The notes beneath the pieces are model-generated. The model searched no databases. It saw only the letters and a program-made list of their open reading frames with translations, and was not told the DNA's origin. DNA of 64,000 nucleotides from Lepturacanthus savala (Eukaryota > Chordata > Actinopteri > Scombriformes > Trichiuridae). Below, in pieces: positions 1-48,150 of the stretch. Made by a program: the position numbers and the translations under genes. The stretch spans positions 26,544,988 through 26,608,987 of the forward strand of contig CM060465.1 in NCBI GenBank assembly GCA_030544235.1. The letters run 5' to 3'. Positions within the stretch are counted from its first letter, which is position 1, and each line of letters starts with the position of its first letter.

Positions 1-25
1 AATGGTTGGAGGGTTGACCTCTGAC

Positions 26-36511
<36,486 letters not shown>

Positions 36512-39500
36512 CTGCAAGAAAGAGAAAGAGAAATATGGTTATTCACATGTTTATGTACTGGTGTAAATGTCCCTATCAAAAAGATCTAGTTCCACATTGT
36601 TTTTTTTGTATTCATAATTTATTATTTTTGGTAATCTTTAAATGAATCTGTTAATTTCATTACAAATAGCTTGAAATTAACTGTAAAAATGACAGTTTTG
36701 TATGCTATAAGGTTGTAACAGATATTGCAAGGCAAATTTCCTCATAAATTCAGGAACTGAGAGATTTATTAATGTGTTGGACTTTAATATGGTTTAGGGT
36801 TTAACTGTCAGTGTGTTATCACGGTTATCTTGTATGTGATTTATTGGTTTGCGTTGAGCAGCTGCCAAAGACAAACCACAAACCACGAACACAGACTCCG
36901 TTCCATCGAGCTGCCAGAAACAGCCACGGGCTCTGATCGACTCAAACAAGGAAACACAAAGCTGGAGAGGAGCAGTGAGTCATTCACAGACTACAAAAGT
37001 GAAGTTGTTCGTCACGTTGAGCTTTGATTTGGTTTACTTTCTATAAACTCCCTTTGTGTTTTCAGAACTCCACTGTTTTAAACGGATTTGCAAGATTACA
37101 GATTTCTGATACCTCCTGCTTCGTTGCTTCAAAGTCTGCATGGGACAAAAATGAAAAATTAACTTCATAGCCTCTTTCACTGTCCAGATGAACACCTGAC
37201 TGTGTCCATATGAACAGTGAAATAGTTTTTCTGCACTGTAAGCATTCTTCTTGTTCCTACTGGTGATGAAAAGATGTCCCTCAAATGTGATTTCAATGTA
37301 AGAGGAGAGAAAAATTTACAAAAGTAGATCTAAAGCTTTATATTAGCTTCAGATAAACTTGTACTTTTTGTCCTCAATCATTTACATTGCAAGTGCATTG
37401 TGAATAGATCTTCATAGTGCGTAATCGTTTTTTATTTGTTTTATTTTTATTTGAGAAAGCAATTGTTACCATATACAATATTTTATTCCTTCCTTGGACC
37501 GCAGCAATGTTGATTTTCAATGTTCAACCACCTTTTCCTGTTGAATTAGGGAAAGTGGATCCAAATCAAAAAAAGTGTCCAAGTGTCTTTGATCCTGATG
37601 CTTTCCCAAGATTTTGAATCAGTTCTTATGACCTGAACAGAACAGAACTCTTCATCATTCCAGCTTCATGAGGTGAAAACGAAATAAAGTACATTAGTTA
37701 CATAGTTTTATATGTAGAGAGTGATGTCAGATCTGATGGGTTTAATGTACTCCGTGCATTTTAACCTAATCCAATAAAACATTTCTCTCTCTTCTGAGGG
37801 AAAATGACAACTTTTCCCTGATGTAAATTTCACAGACAATATCAATTCATTCTTTGATAGTGGGTGGTTCCACCTTTAACCACTTTTTGTGACAGACTTT
37901 TTGACTTTCTGCAAGTAGTATACATAATATTTTTTCATCCTGTGTGTTCCAGTTATCTTACTGTTGTTTTAAGGAACTCTTGAAAAATGAAGAAACCATC
38001 CTTTAGCAGTGGAGAGGTGACAGGGAATAATAAATGCGGAATTATATGCTTTAGTGGTCGGTGTCTTAACCCCTGAGTTCAGCAGTGCGGCTCACAGAGG
38101 GAACATGTGCCAACCTATCACACCAGCCAGGCTCCACACAAAATAACAGGAGGCAATAAACCACCAAGTGATTACACATATTTTTCTGCACAACACCAGA
38201 CACTGAATCCTTATCAGCAGTGAAGAGCCTACTTCCTCTCCACCTTCCTTACTCCTCGATCTTGATAACTTGTGACCATGGATGTAATATATAAAACCTG
38301 GATATGGTATCGCCTCTCAGCAGCATGCTGTTTTTTTCCAGTGGCCACTCGTGGTACTGCAACAAATAGTCCCATGCAACCCAAAAAGCATTTTTCCCAT
38401 AGACCGCAATAGTAAAAGAGAAGCCTGTAAAACTGTTGACAGGACATCCCCAGCTATAACCCTCTTAAATAAAAACCTTGGTATTCCATATTTTAAGTCA
38501 TGGACTTTTTATCCATTAAAAACCTTTATAATGGCCAGAAAAGCTCTGGAAAACTCTCTATTCCCAGCGTGATGTCACAACTGTGTGATGCAACTCGTTC
38601 GTGCTGTGTTATTTATTTATTTTACGTTTTTTTAATATGGTCAGCAACATAAATATAAACACCTGAAATTTGTTCGCAATTTACATGTTCTCATCAGCCC
38701 TTGGCATGATGGGAGGTGACTCTACTACATGGAAATAAAGCTGGAAGTCAGGAACTTTTTCAGCGTACGCACCAGGTGAACTTCCATTTAAATTTATGGC
38801 GGCCATTTTCTAGCCTGGTATCCAGTTGTATGATACATCCATGCTTGTGACACACAAAACCCGCAAAACGATGGCTTGATTTCAACATTATAAAAATATG
38901 GTCTCTCCAGCATAACACAGCTGGATTGCAAACTAGTGCTGATCAAATGAGCAACTTTATTTTACTGAATTGCCTATTTCTCACCTTAAATGTTTTGAGA
39001 AACATATTTTAGTGACTGTTTAGCTGTAAAAATGACATTGTCTTTTAGTGCGCCCAACCCGCGCAACTTCGTCGACCATGTCACTCAGCAGCCAGTGGTC
39101 AGGTGTCTTTCCTTTGGATTCTGGAATACTCTACTCTCTCAATACTTCAGTCATGTAATGAGATCCTGCACGGTGTGATGTCAGGAGGTCACGTCATTAA
39201 CCCGAGCGGCTGTCCAGGCATCTGTCACGTTAACGAAGTGGAGTCAACGCCCCGAGGGGCCGCAGGACCACGCTGTGACTGATAAACACCTCATTATAAT
39301 AACAGAGCACAGACTACGCACTAAGGGAGAAAAAAAAAATGAGCAGAGGTCACACGACACAAAGGGGAAATAAAGTGATGTGATGAGGTGTGTGTTTACA
39401 AGCAGTCACGACACTAAGGAAAAATGTTGGGGATTTATTTGTTTCCTACGAGGTGGAAAACACACAATTTGTCTTAATCATAGACGAAATTATGAAGGTA

Positions 39501-39570
39501 GGTACCTATAAATTTTTATGTTTTGGGATCCTGTAAATGATGGATTATGGATTATATTTAAACCAATATC

Positions 39571-39980
39571 CAGTGGTGGAGGAAGGACTTAGATCCTTTA
39601 CTTAAGTAAAAGTACGAATACAGAAATGTACTCACATAAAAATACTTCCTGGATGATTGGATGAAAGCAGGCTACTTTCTGCAGTAAATTGAAACTACAT
39701 CAATATTATGAGCTTGATGTAGTGTAATGTATCTTGCTAAGTATTGCAGTAAAAGTTGTGGTTTGGTCCCGCTGAGTCTTAAATTTGGAGGGAGTCACGA
39801 GGCAGAAAGTAAGAAATAATAAAGTTCTGATACACAAATTCAGTTTTCAGACTTTTTTCTTTATTCTTAAGATTTTCGGTGAAATTTTGGACATTTATTG
39901 AAACTACAAATAATTAATGGTCAACCACCAAGGTTAATGATAGAGTACTTCAATGTTTCTGCTTTGATGATATTAAATAG
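39571..39980. mobile_element. Copy of the CAGTGGTGG dispersed repeat
   Basis: Starts CCAGTGGTGGAGGAAGGACT, continues TACTTAAGTAAAAGTACGAA and later GATACACAAATTCAGTTTTC. The start and inner portion are recognisable, with the far end degraded. Confidence 0.6.
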
Positions 39981-40310
39981 ATGCTGACCTCAGAACTACA
40001 AAAAACATGGTATAAAGTGTGTGTGAGAGAGAACACTAGACTTCAAAGAACAGCCTCATTGATTCAGAATGAAAGTGAAGTGAGTTTATACATGATGGGA
40101 AAATGAAATGCTTTGCTCACAGATTCAATAGTTGCTTGGAAATTTCATTATTCATTCATTATTTTGATTTCCATGTGTGAGTAGCAGCACTTGGGCCAAA
40201 GATCACCAGGTGCAACATAAGGTTCCTTTTAACATAATGAGAAAATGTTAAATAATTCGAAGTTGCAAAAATGTTGTTACTAAACGTATCAATAAAATTA
40301 TCAGTGATAA

Positions 40311-40345
40311 CCCCCCCCCCCCCCCCCCCCCCCCCACCCCCCACC
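40311..40345. repeat. Poly(C) tract
   Basis: Twenty-five C residues followed by two ACCCCCC-type blocks. The minus strand is a long G run able to form G-quadruplexes. Confidence 0.95.
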
Positions 40346-41574
40346 CATCTATAGATCAGATCCTGCAGCCGGTACAGCTGCTGGTAGTAAGAAGCAGCAC
40401 GAAACCTCCTTTTTGTGTTTACAATCTGGCAGCAGTTAGTTGAGGTTAGGAAAAGATCAGGTCGTGGTTTTAAAACATTCTGCAAAGTGCAAACAAAGTG
40501 CTTCAGATGTGTAAACATGTGCAGGACTAAAACTGTTTCTCTGGTTTCAACATCCTGCGTTTTGTACATTCACCGTCTACCCTGACCTCCTCAATACCAC
40601 TGTATGTAAATAAAAGTGTTGTTTTCCTGCTGCAGTGATCCGTCACTCGTCAATAAAGCGAACATATCACGCTTTTTTGATGTTATGTCATTTTTATACA
40701 GTGGTGATTTAAATATATATAATAATCTGCAGTAAATTACTTTTAAACCCCTGGAAAGGCCCTTTTAAACACTGGGTGCAGGTATATATTTTGATAAATA
40801 ACTGCTGGTTCCAAATAAACACAGAGTCTAATTTAGTTTAAAAAATGATGTTAAAAAACACCCTCACTGCACCCCAGTGCAGAGAAAAAATAAAAATAAT
40901 AAAAAGTACGACATGAAATTCAAACTTTCTGTCCTAAAATAGGAAAACTCAAGAGAAGCAGCTGCGAGATGCTTAACTACGGTATTGTAATCTTACCTTA
41001 GAAAAATGTACATTATACTGGTTTAATAAAAGAATTTTAGTAAATTATCATATTTTTCCAGTTTTGCTGAGCAAAATTTATGTCATGGAGGAATTAATCT
41101 CCTGTCCTAATTTTCCGCTTGGTCTCAAATAAACATCTGATTAAGTGATTAAAACAAATAAAGGCTTGGGTTATTATTTGGTAATTTAGAGTATGTATCT
41201 TAAACATAGGGGCTGCATAAATGTCTAGTATAATAGATACAAATAAGATAAACTAGAATGTAAATCTAAACTTCTGAACGCCCCCTTTGATTCCAGTTTT
41301 GTGGGGAATAATGGGAAATAGGGAAATAATGGTGTATCAAAAATGATATTTTAACTAATTAGTATTCTCCCAACTTTGTATCCAGTCAAACAAACTTCAA
41401 ACCAAGAAAATCATATTGCCAGAACTCCCTCTGACAGCAGTGAGCGCCTCCTTTCCAAATTTCATTTCATGACCCGACCTGGTTGAACTCCGTTCGGTCT
41501 TAGTCCACAGTAAATTAAGAGATGAGCTCTCCTGCTGTGCTGCATTTATTCCCTCTGAGCTCTGGATGATAGTC

Positions 41575-41602
41575 TAATCCAGGATGGTCTAATCCTGGAT
41601 TA
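41575..41602. promoter_or_regulatory. Palindromic cluster of TAATCC homeodomain-type sites
   Basis: TAATCCAGGAT and ATCCTGGATTA form a perfect 11-bp inverted repeat with a 6-base spacer, giving three TAATCC/GGATTA cores in 28 bp. TAATCC is the core bound by OTX, PITX and CRX-type (K50) homeodomains. That it is an enhancer element is inference only. Confidence 0.3.
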
Positions 41603-43250
41603 CATATTTGACAGTCTGCAGAGGGAATCCGTCACCTGGAGGGCAGCACCTTCAGTTCCTCCACTCCTCGGTACGAAGACCTTCATAACAGATCTGATGT
41701 AAAGCAGGTGCGTTCCAGGCAGGCTGCCAGAAATCTGACTGCTTTAAGAGCAGAGTAGCTGCATTTGATTAAGTGTTTATGAGTAAAAAAGGGAGCTCAA
41801 AATCTCTTTAAAAACTTGGATCAGATTAAGGATTGAGACGGCCTGCAGGGTGGGATTTGATGAACCTCAGTGCTGCAGAGCACTTATGGAACAATAAATA
41901 ATAATAATAAAAAATGATAAATCATTTGTTTCCATCTAGTTCTACTGTGTGTAGAAAGTAAGTTAAGATTAAGTTGATATTTGTGTTGAGCTGCAAAAAA
42001 GGTAAGTTTAACACTTTTTTTTTTTTTTAATAAATGCAGCAGTAAGGCTCATTGATTTGTTTTTGGACAATAAAAGAGGTCTACGGCAGGAACAGGATAT
42101 ACGAGGCTTTGGACACACACACCATACTTGTTAGCAGATCAGTGAATTGTTGGTTTAGATCCAAACCTGAGATTTGAAGACAAGAAGAAAATATAGAAAA
42201 TCACCAGCCAAATCCTTTAAGAGGAAAACGCTTAGCTTTTAAATTTTTGTGGCATTAAGGACCTGTCAGTAAGATAAGATCCTTTATGAATAAGGCCCCC
42301 GGTTGTTGTGAGAGTGCCAGTTCAACAGATTTTCTTTCTTGCTTTCCTCTGAGCAGAGAAAGCTTTTCTTTTTTCTGGTTCAGTGGAACAAAACAGAACG
42401 CTGTGCAGGCATCCATTTCCTCTTAGTTAAAGTGTGGAAAGTTTAATCCCTAAATCTAAAGAAGGTTGAAATGCAGAAACATGATCGAACCCCAGCAGAG
42501 GAGACTGCAACTCTCTGTTTCTGAGGTATCAAAAAGTGACAGAGCACCAATGTGGAACAAAACCTCCTACTACTTTCCCATGAATCACTGCATGACCATA
42601 CGTGGAGATTGACTGTGATTTACTGCAGCTCTTTCGAGCTTTGCTACAGCTCCTACCGGCCGGCTGCAGCTCGCTTCCTTCAGAAAAGCAGCAATAAAGA
42701 AACAATCGGGCCACCGGGAAGAAGTGACATCGTTTTTCTTTCCCTGCTGTCTCTTTGCCGTCGCCCCGCTCTGCTGCATTCACTTAATCTCTTCCCTCTA
42801 ACACTCAGGCGGTGGCAGGGTCATGACCTCGAGTGTAGAGGTCAGAGGGGAGGAGTTCAACAAGAAGCAGCTTTTATGTCTCCTGCATGTTCCTGCATCG
42901 TCCAGAGACAGACTGTAACTGCTGCTGGAAAAAAACTTCAGGAAATCAAAAGAAATTACCTTTTCTTCTAGTTCCACCATTAGGTTCCTTTGTAAGTAAA
43001 GGGAACCTATTATGAAAAAACACTTTTTTTACAGTGTACACTACTGTTGTAATGTTTAGGTCTCTGGTGTTCCTTTTAATGCAAAACTGAAATAATTATT
43101 GTTATGTCACAACAGGAATTGAATTTAATAGTAACTGCTACTGGATTCGTGTTGCCCCCCTTTGTTCCTGAGTGCTTGTATCTAATGTTTCTCTGACTGA
43201 CCCCAGCTATCTGAGAGGTGTGGCATTTCCAACAGCATTAGGCTAATTGC

Positions 43251-43274
43251 AACACACACACACACACACACACT
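43251..43274. repeat. (CA)n microsatellite
   Basis: About 12 CA units directly beside the left end of the foldback MITE. Confidence 0.9.
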
Positions 43275-43600
43275 GCAAAAACTGAAATCTCATCAGGTGA
43301 AAATATCTTGTGTTTGGTACGATTAGTCCAATATTGAGTAGAATTATCTCATTCTACTGGCAGATAATTTAGCTTATTTCATTTTTTTTCTTGATTATAG
43401 TCAATTTATTCTTTTTTTTAAAAGAAATTGTTCGCCTTGTTTTCCCAATACAAGATCAAATTGACCCCAATCAGGAAAAAGATTAAGATAAGAAGATTAG
43501 AGAAATTATCTGCCAGTAAAATAAAATAATTCTACTTAATATTAGACCTGTTCAAAGAACAATATATCTCCACCTGTTCATTTTTTGGGGTGCACACACG
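43271..43600. mobile_element. Foldback MITE
   Basis: The left arm has CACTGCAAAAACTGAAATCT, ATTGAGTAGAATTATCTCAT and CTGGCAGATAATTTAGCTTA. The right arm has the reverse complement of much of this: GAGAAATTATCTGCCAGTAA, ATAATTCTACTTAATATTAG and an end like TTTTTTGGGGTGCA. The sequence can fold into one long hairpin. A related fragment is at 22.2 kb. Confidence 0.65.
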
Positions 43601-44212
43601 CGCACACACACACACACATTCCAGTGTGTGTGACAGTGAAGAGTGACTGAAAGAAGAAAGTTGATTCCTCCTGGTTCTGTGACCTGGAGCACTCAGGTGG
43701 GTCGGGACACACAGGAAACTGTGAGCTGTCTGTTAATGGGGAAATGGAAACTAGGCAGTGTAAACAGCAGCTCTGACATGAAACACCTGTCTGCTGCCTG
43801 AGCAGCAGTGTCTATCTGTTAGTGTGTGTGTGTTCTCTTTGCATGACTGTGTACATCTGGCAGGTAAACAAGAACTAAATCTCCCTGAACATGGTCGTAT
43901 CTCCAAACTTCTCGTCTCAGCTCCTGTTTCCCCGTCTGTCTCCGCAGCCTGCGCAGCAATCAGAGCGCCTCTGCTGACCTTCTTCTACTGAACTGTGCGA
44001 TGTTCAAACAAACCACTGAGGCCCAGAAAAGCCCTGCAGCTTTGGATCTGGTATCAGAGACCAGTAACAGGGTTTGTGCTCCTGAATTCATGCTTTTCAA
44101 AAGACAGTGTGACACGTGTGTGTGGCCAAAATAAACATTTCATAAAACGATTGCCCGAAGAAGACAGAGAAGTAGAAAAGACTTTGAAAATGCAAAAGAA
44201 AATCACTTTGTA

Positions 44213-44343
<131 letters not shown>

Positions 44344-46019
44344 GTGTTGGAGCAAGCTACATTGTTTCACATTACCAGAGCAGGGAAGTGTGTATGAACA
44401 CCGGAAGTTTAAAATAATCACTTTATAATGTCAAGTACATGTGAAGAAACACTTCACACAACCACAAGTGCATAATATCATCAAAGGTCAAAAATCTATT
44501 GTGTCAAAGAAGGCTGACGATGAAGGCTACAGAGGTAATAACCATGTCATTCTGTCATCATGTCAACAACATATAGTAATAACAGATAACAGATAAAAGT
44601 TACATCAACTGAAAAATGAAATAAATACCTCTATCTATATAACATCAAATCAAAAAATGTTTCCAAATACATTTAATACCTCACAACATTTACTAAAAAA
44701 GATGATTTAGACACATTTTATAATACTATGATATATTTTTGTAGTACTTTAGATTGTTCACAAAACAATTTACATTTTTTAATTGAAATTGTTAGTATTA
44801 TTTTGCTATTTGCATTTATTTGTCTCCAAACAACCTGTGTAACTGACAAAGCCTTTTTACTCTCAATTTCACATTCTCCCTGTGACATAAAGGTTTTTTT
44901 TACCCTTTGTTGCACCAGCATTTTTCTATTAAGTTCCTCGAAGACTGTTAATTGTTGTGTTTCTCTTGCATGGCCTGCTTTTTATCATTTACTAATATGT
45001 TTTTCAATAGTTAAATGCAGACGTTTGAATGGTCTCATATTAGGGACCATTAATGTGTTTTGGAAAATCTTGTCCTGAAATTATTGGGATGTATTTAACC
45101 TCAACTGGGTTAACATCTTTTCAGGTTGTCTTGGCATGAACAAAAGATGAACAAAAGGCATCAGTCTAACTAATCAACTCTGACTGACAAACACTGAGCA
45201 TCTGCTTCCTCAGTTTCACTCCATCATGTCATCGTCTGATCCTCACTGTGCTGCAGGACAAACACGACGCGTCCGACATGTACGCTTCAAACGCTGCAGG
45301 TTCCAGTTACAGGCCACACTGGCGTTGTGACAACAGCTGACATACGAGTTGGGCAGGAAACCCTTTTGTGTCTGTGGCTACAAAGAAAACACATGCTATG
45401 TCTATTACAAGGTGCCCCATGTTGGACAGGAAATGATAAAACTGCACCAAAAAAGAAAAGGAGGCTGCAGTGTCCATTACAGCCACGAGATTATTGAACA
45501 TAGCAAAGAACAGATTGTGGATTCAGCCCAACCGGGTCTCAGGCCTTTTACTCACGATTTCTCAACAGCTGAAACCGGACACCTTTCTCAATCCACATGA
45601 CTTCAGTCTGATTACAGGATTGTTTCTCTTATTTATGCCATGTTTGTTATCTTTTCCTTCTGTACTCATGTACTGAGGTAACTTCAGCTGACCAACATTT
45701 CTGACATGCCAGAAAGTCAACCAATCATCCTGAGAGCCAGAACGTTGATTGTTGATTGTAATTCATTCTGTGTTGTCACCTCAAACTGTATGTGAAACAT
45801 TCACTGATCATCGACCAATTCAGGATCAAAATCAGACTAAATCCCCTGTCTGCCCATCCAAGCGTGTGTATCCAAGCTTGACATATCTTTTTCCTATGTG
45901 GCATTGTTGTCCAAAAACTATTAGAAACACATCTGGGTGACATGTTCTTTCATTATAAAGAGTTTGGTCCCATTAGTTTGTTGGAAAGTGGCTCCAAAGA
46001 CTAATACCAGTGTCAAGAT

Positions 46020-46395
46020 TTTACTCAGTCAGTCATTTTCTATACCTGCTTATTCCTCATTAGGGTCGCAGGGGTCTGCTGGAGCCAATCCCCGCGCGTT
46101 ACGGCGAGAAGCAGGGATACACCCCAGATGGTCGCCAGCCTATCGTGGGGCACACACACCATTCACTCACACACTCACACCTACGGGCAATTTAGAGTCG
46201 CCAATTAACCTCAGCATGTTTTTGGACTGTGGGAGGAAGCCGGAGTACCCGGTGAAAACCCACGCAGACACGGGGAGAACATGCAAACTCCACACAGAAA
46301 GGTCCCAGACCCAGGACCAAGGAGGTCTTGAACCTGCGACCTTCTTGCTGTGAGGCAACAGCGCTAACCCCTGCCCCACCCTGTCGCCCCGGTCA
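46020..46395 (-). mobile_element. tRNA-derived SINE, DANA/V-SINE-like
   Basis: Read on the minus strand it starts GGGCGACAGGGTGGGGCAGG, GTTAGCGCTGTTGCCTCACA (A-box region) and GTCGCAGGTTCAAGACC (B-box region), the tRNA-like head. A conserved body follows: TGTGTGGAGTTTGCATGTTC, GGCTTCCTCCCACAGTCCAA, AATTGGCGACTCTAAATTGC. The order and text resemble zebrafish DANA and related V-SINEs. A nearly full-length copy. Confidence 0.8.
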
Positions 46396-47924
46396 AGATT
46401 TCAGCCTGTTTCAATAAATTTTGATTTTTTTGACAATTTTTTTCAGTACGGATCCATAGCCTGGAGGTTGGGAACCTCTCTGCTGCAGCCGTCAGCACAA
46501 GGCAACAACACCCTGCACAACGTGGCTGCCGTTTGTTGACAATTAGAAGAACATTTCCTGCGACTCTGAACTACAACCGCCGAAATGAAACAATCGGTGG
46601 AGAAAAAGTTTCAATGAAGGAGCGAAACCGTGAGCAGCGGATAGAAAGGCTGATGTAAGATGAACTGAGAGAAGGAAATGAAGACGGGAGGGTGACTGAG
46701 GAGGAGAAGGGGGGGATGTAATTCAGGTCTTGAGCACAGAAAAAAGGCGTGGGGGGGGGCTTTGGGGGTACATGCTTATGTTCTACTGGAAAAGAGTGAA
46801 TGAGTAGAATAGATTCTATGGAGAACTCTTGCTCAGCGTCTGTACAGAGAGAAAAAGACCACAACTGTGTCAGTGTGTTTATTCAGCGGAGAGTGGCCGG
46901 CTCTGCGCTCCGGTCTGTGGGAGCCCCGCAGCCTCCAGCCGGACGCTGAATAAGAGGATTAGCCGAGCCCTGGGAGAGCCGGGATGTCCACAGGCTGTGG
47001 GGGTGAGAACGGGTGCCCGTGCCAGAATGGGCAACAACCCCCCCCCAGACCCCACCCCACATACACCAGAATCCCTGCCCCTCTGCTCCTGATGCCAGCG
47101 GGACTAAGGTCTAAAGGAGGGTGGGGGTGGTTTGCGTAAGACTGGAAGGGTACAGCAAGTTAATCTTTGGACAAGCTGGGCTTTTATTTCTTTAAGAACC
47201 AAACTGGTGGCGTCATGCCAGTGTGCTTTTGTGTTTTAACTCCTTTACTGGAAATCAATCAATCAAGTTTTATTTGTATCATGCAAACATATCAGGTACA
47301 GTAAAATGGAATCCTGCCTGTTCCTTAATTTAGGCATTAAAATAATTTTTTTATGTAATTACCTTCTTAATTTAACTATTAATTAAGTAATTAATGGGGG
47401 GGGGGGCAGTCTTGAGCAACGACCTCATTTACTGTCCTAAAGGCCTGAGGGTAGAAGCTCATGAGCCTCTCAATGCTGGTCTATCAGCTCCTTATTCTTG
47501 CTGACATGAAGAAAAGGGATATCGGTCCCATACGTTGTCTTCAACATTGTTCAATGAGTACAGAAGGGGTTAGAGCTTGGAGATAAGCATGAGGCTAGAA
47601 GAGGTGTGTCTGCCCACCCTCACCACCTGGGCTCTGCCATTCAGGAAGTCAAGTATCAACATACACAGTGAGATGTTTAATCCCAGATCATTGACCTTGG
47701 ACAGTTGATTTAATTTAACTTTCCTGTACAAGAAAAAATTCTGAAAAAATCAGCAGATCAACAGTTTAGCCACTCGTTAGTCAAAAACCTGTAAAATTGG
47801 CAGCAGGAAGTTCAGTTCATAGTTCATTCATCTTCAAACTACATAGAAGCTGCTGTACTTATACACAGGGCTTATACAGAGAGTTTACCTTACCAAAACA
47901 AACATACCCAAACACATTGATTCA

Positions 47925-48150
47925 TTCATCTTCTATACTTCTATTATTCCTCATTAGGGTCACAGGGGTCTGCTGGAGCCAATCCCAGGCGAGAGTGGCC
48001 ACACACACTATTCACTCACACCTATGGGCAATTTAGAGTCTCCATATAATCTTTTGGACTGTGGGAGGAAGCCAGAGAACCCAGAGACACAGGGAGAACA
48101 TGCAAACTCCACACAGAAACGACCAAGGTCTTGAACCTGTGACCTTCTTC
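47925..48150 (-). mobile_element. Truncated copy of the same SINE
   Basis: Shares AACATGCAAACTCCACACAG, ACTGTGGGAGGAAGCC, GGGCAATTTAGAGTC and ATTAGGGTCACAGGGGTCTG with the copy at 46.0 kb. The tRNA-like head is lost and the body has short deletions. Confidence 0.75.

Noticed and set aside
46860..47100. GC-rich stretch that might be an exon or promoter
   Set aside because: No splice-flanked frame with similarity, and CpG density is lower than in the 52.2-kb patch.
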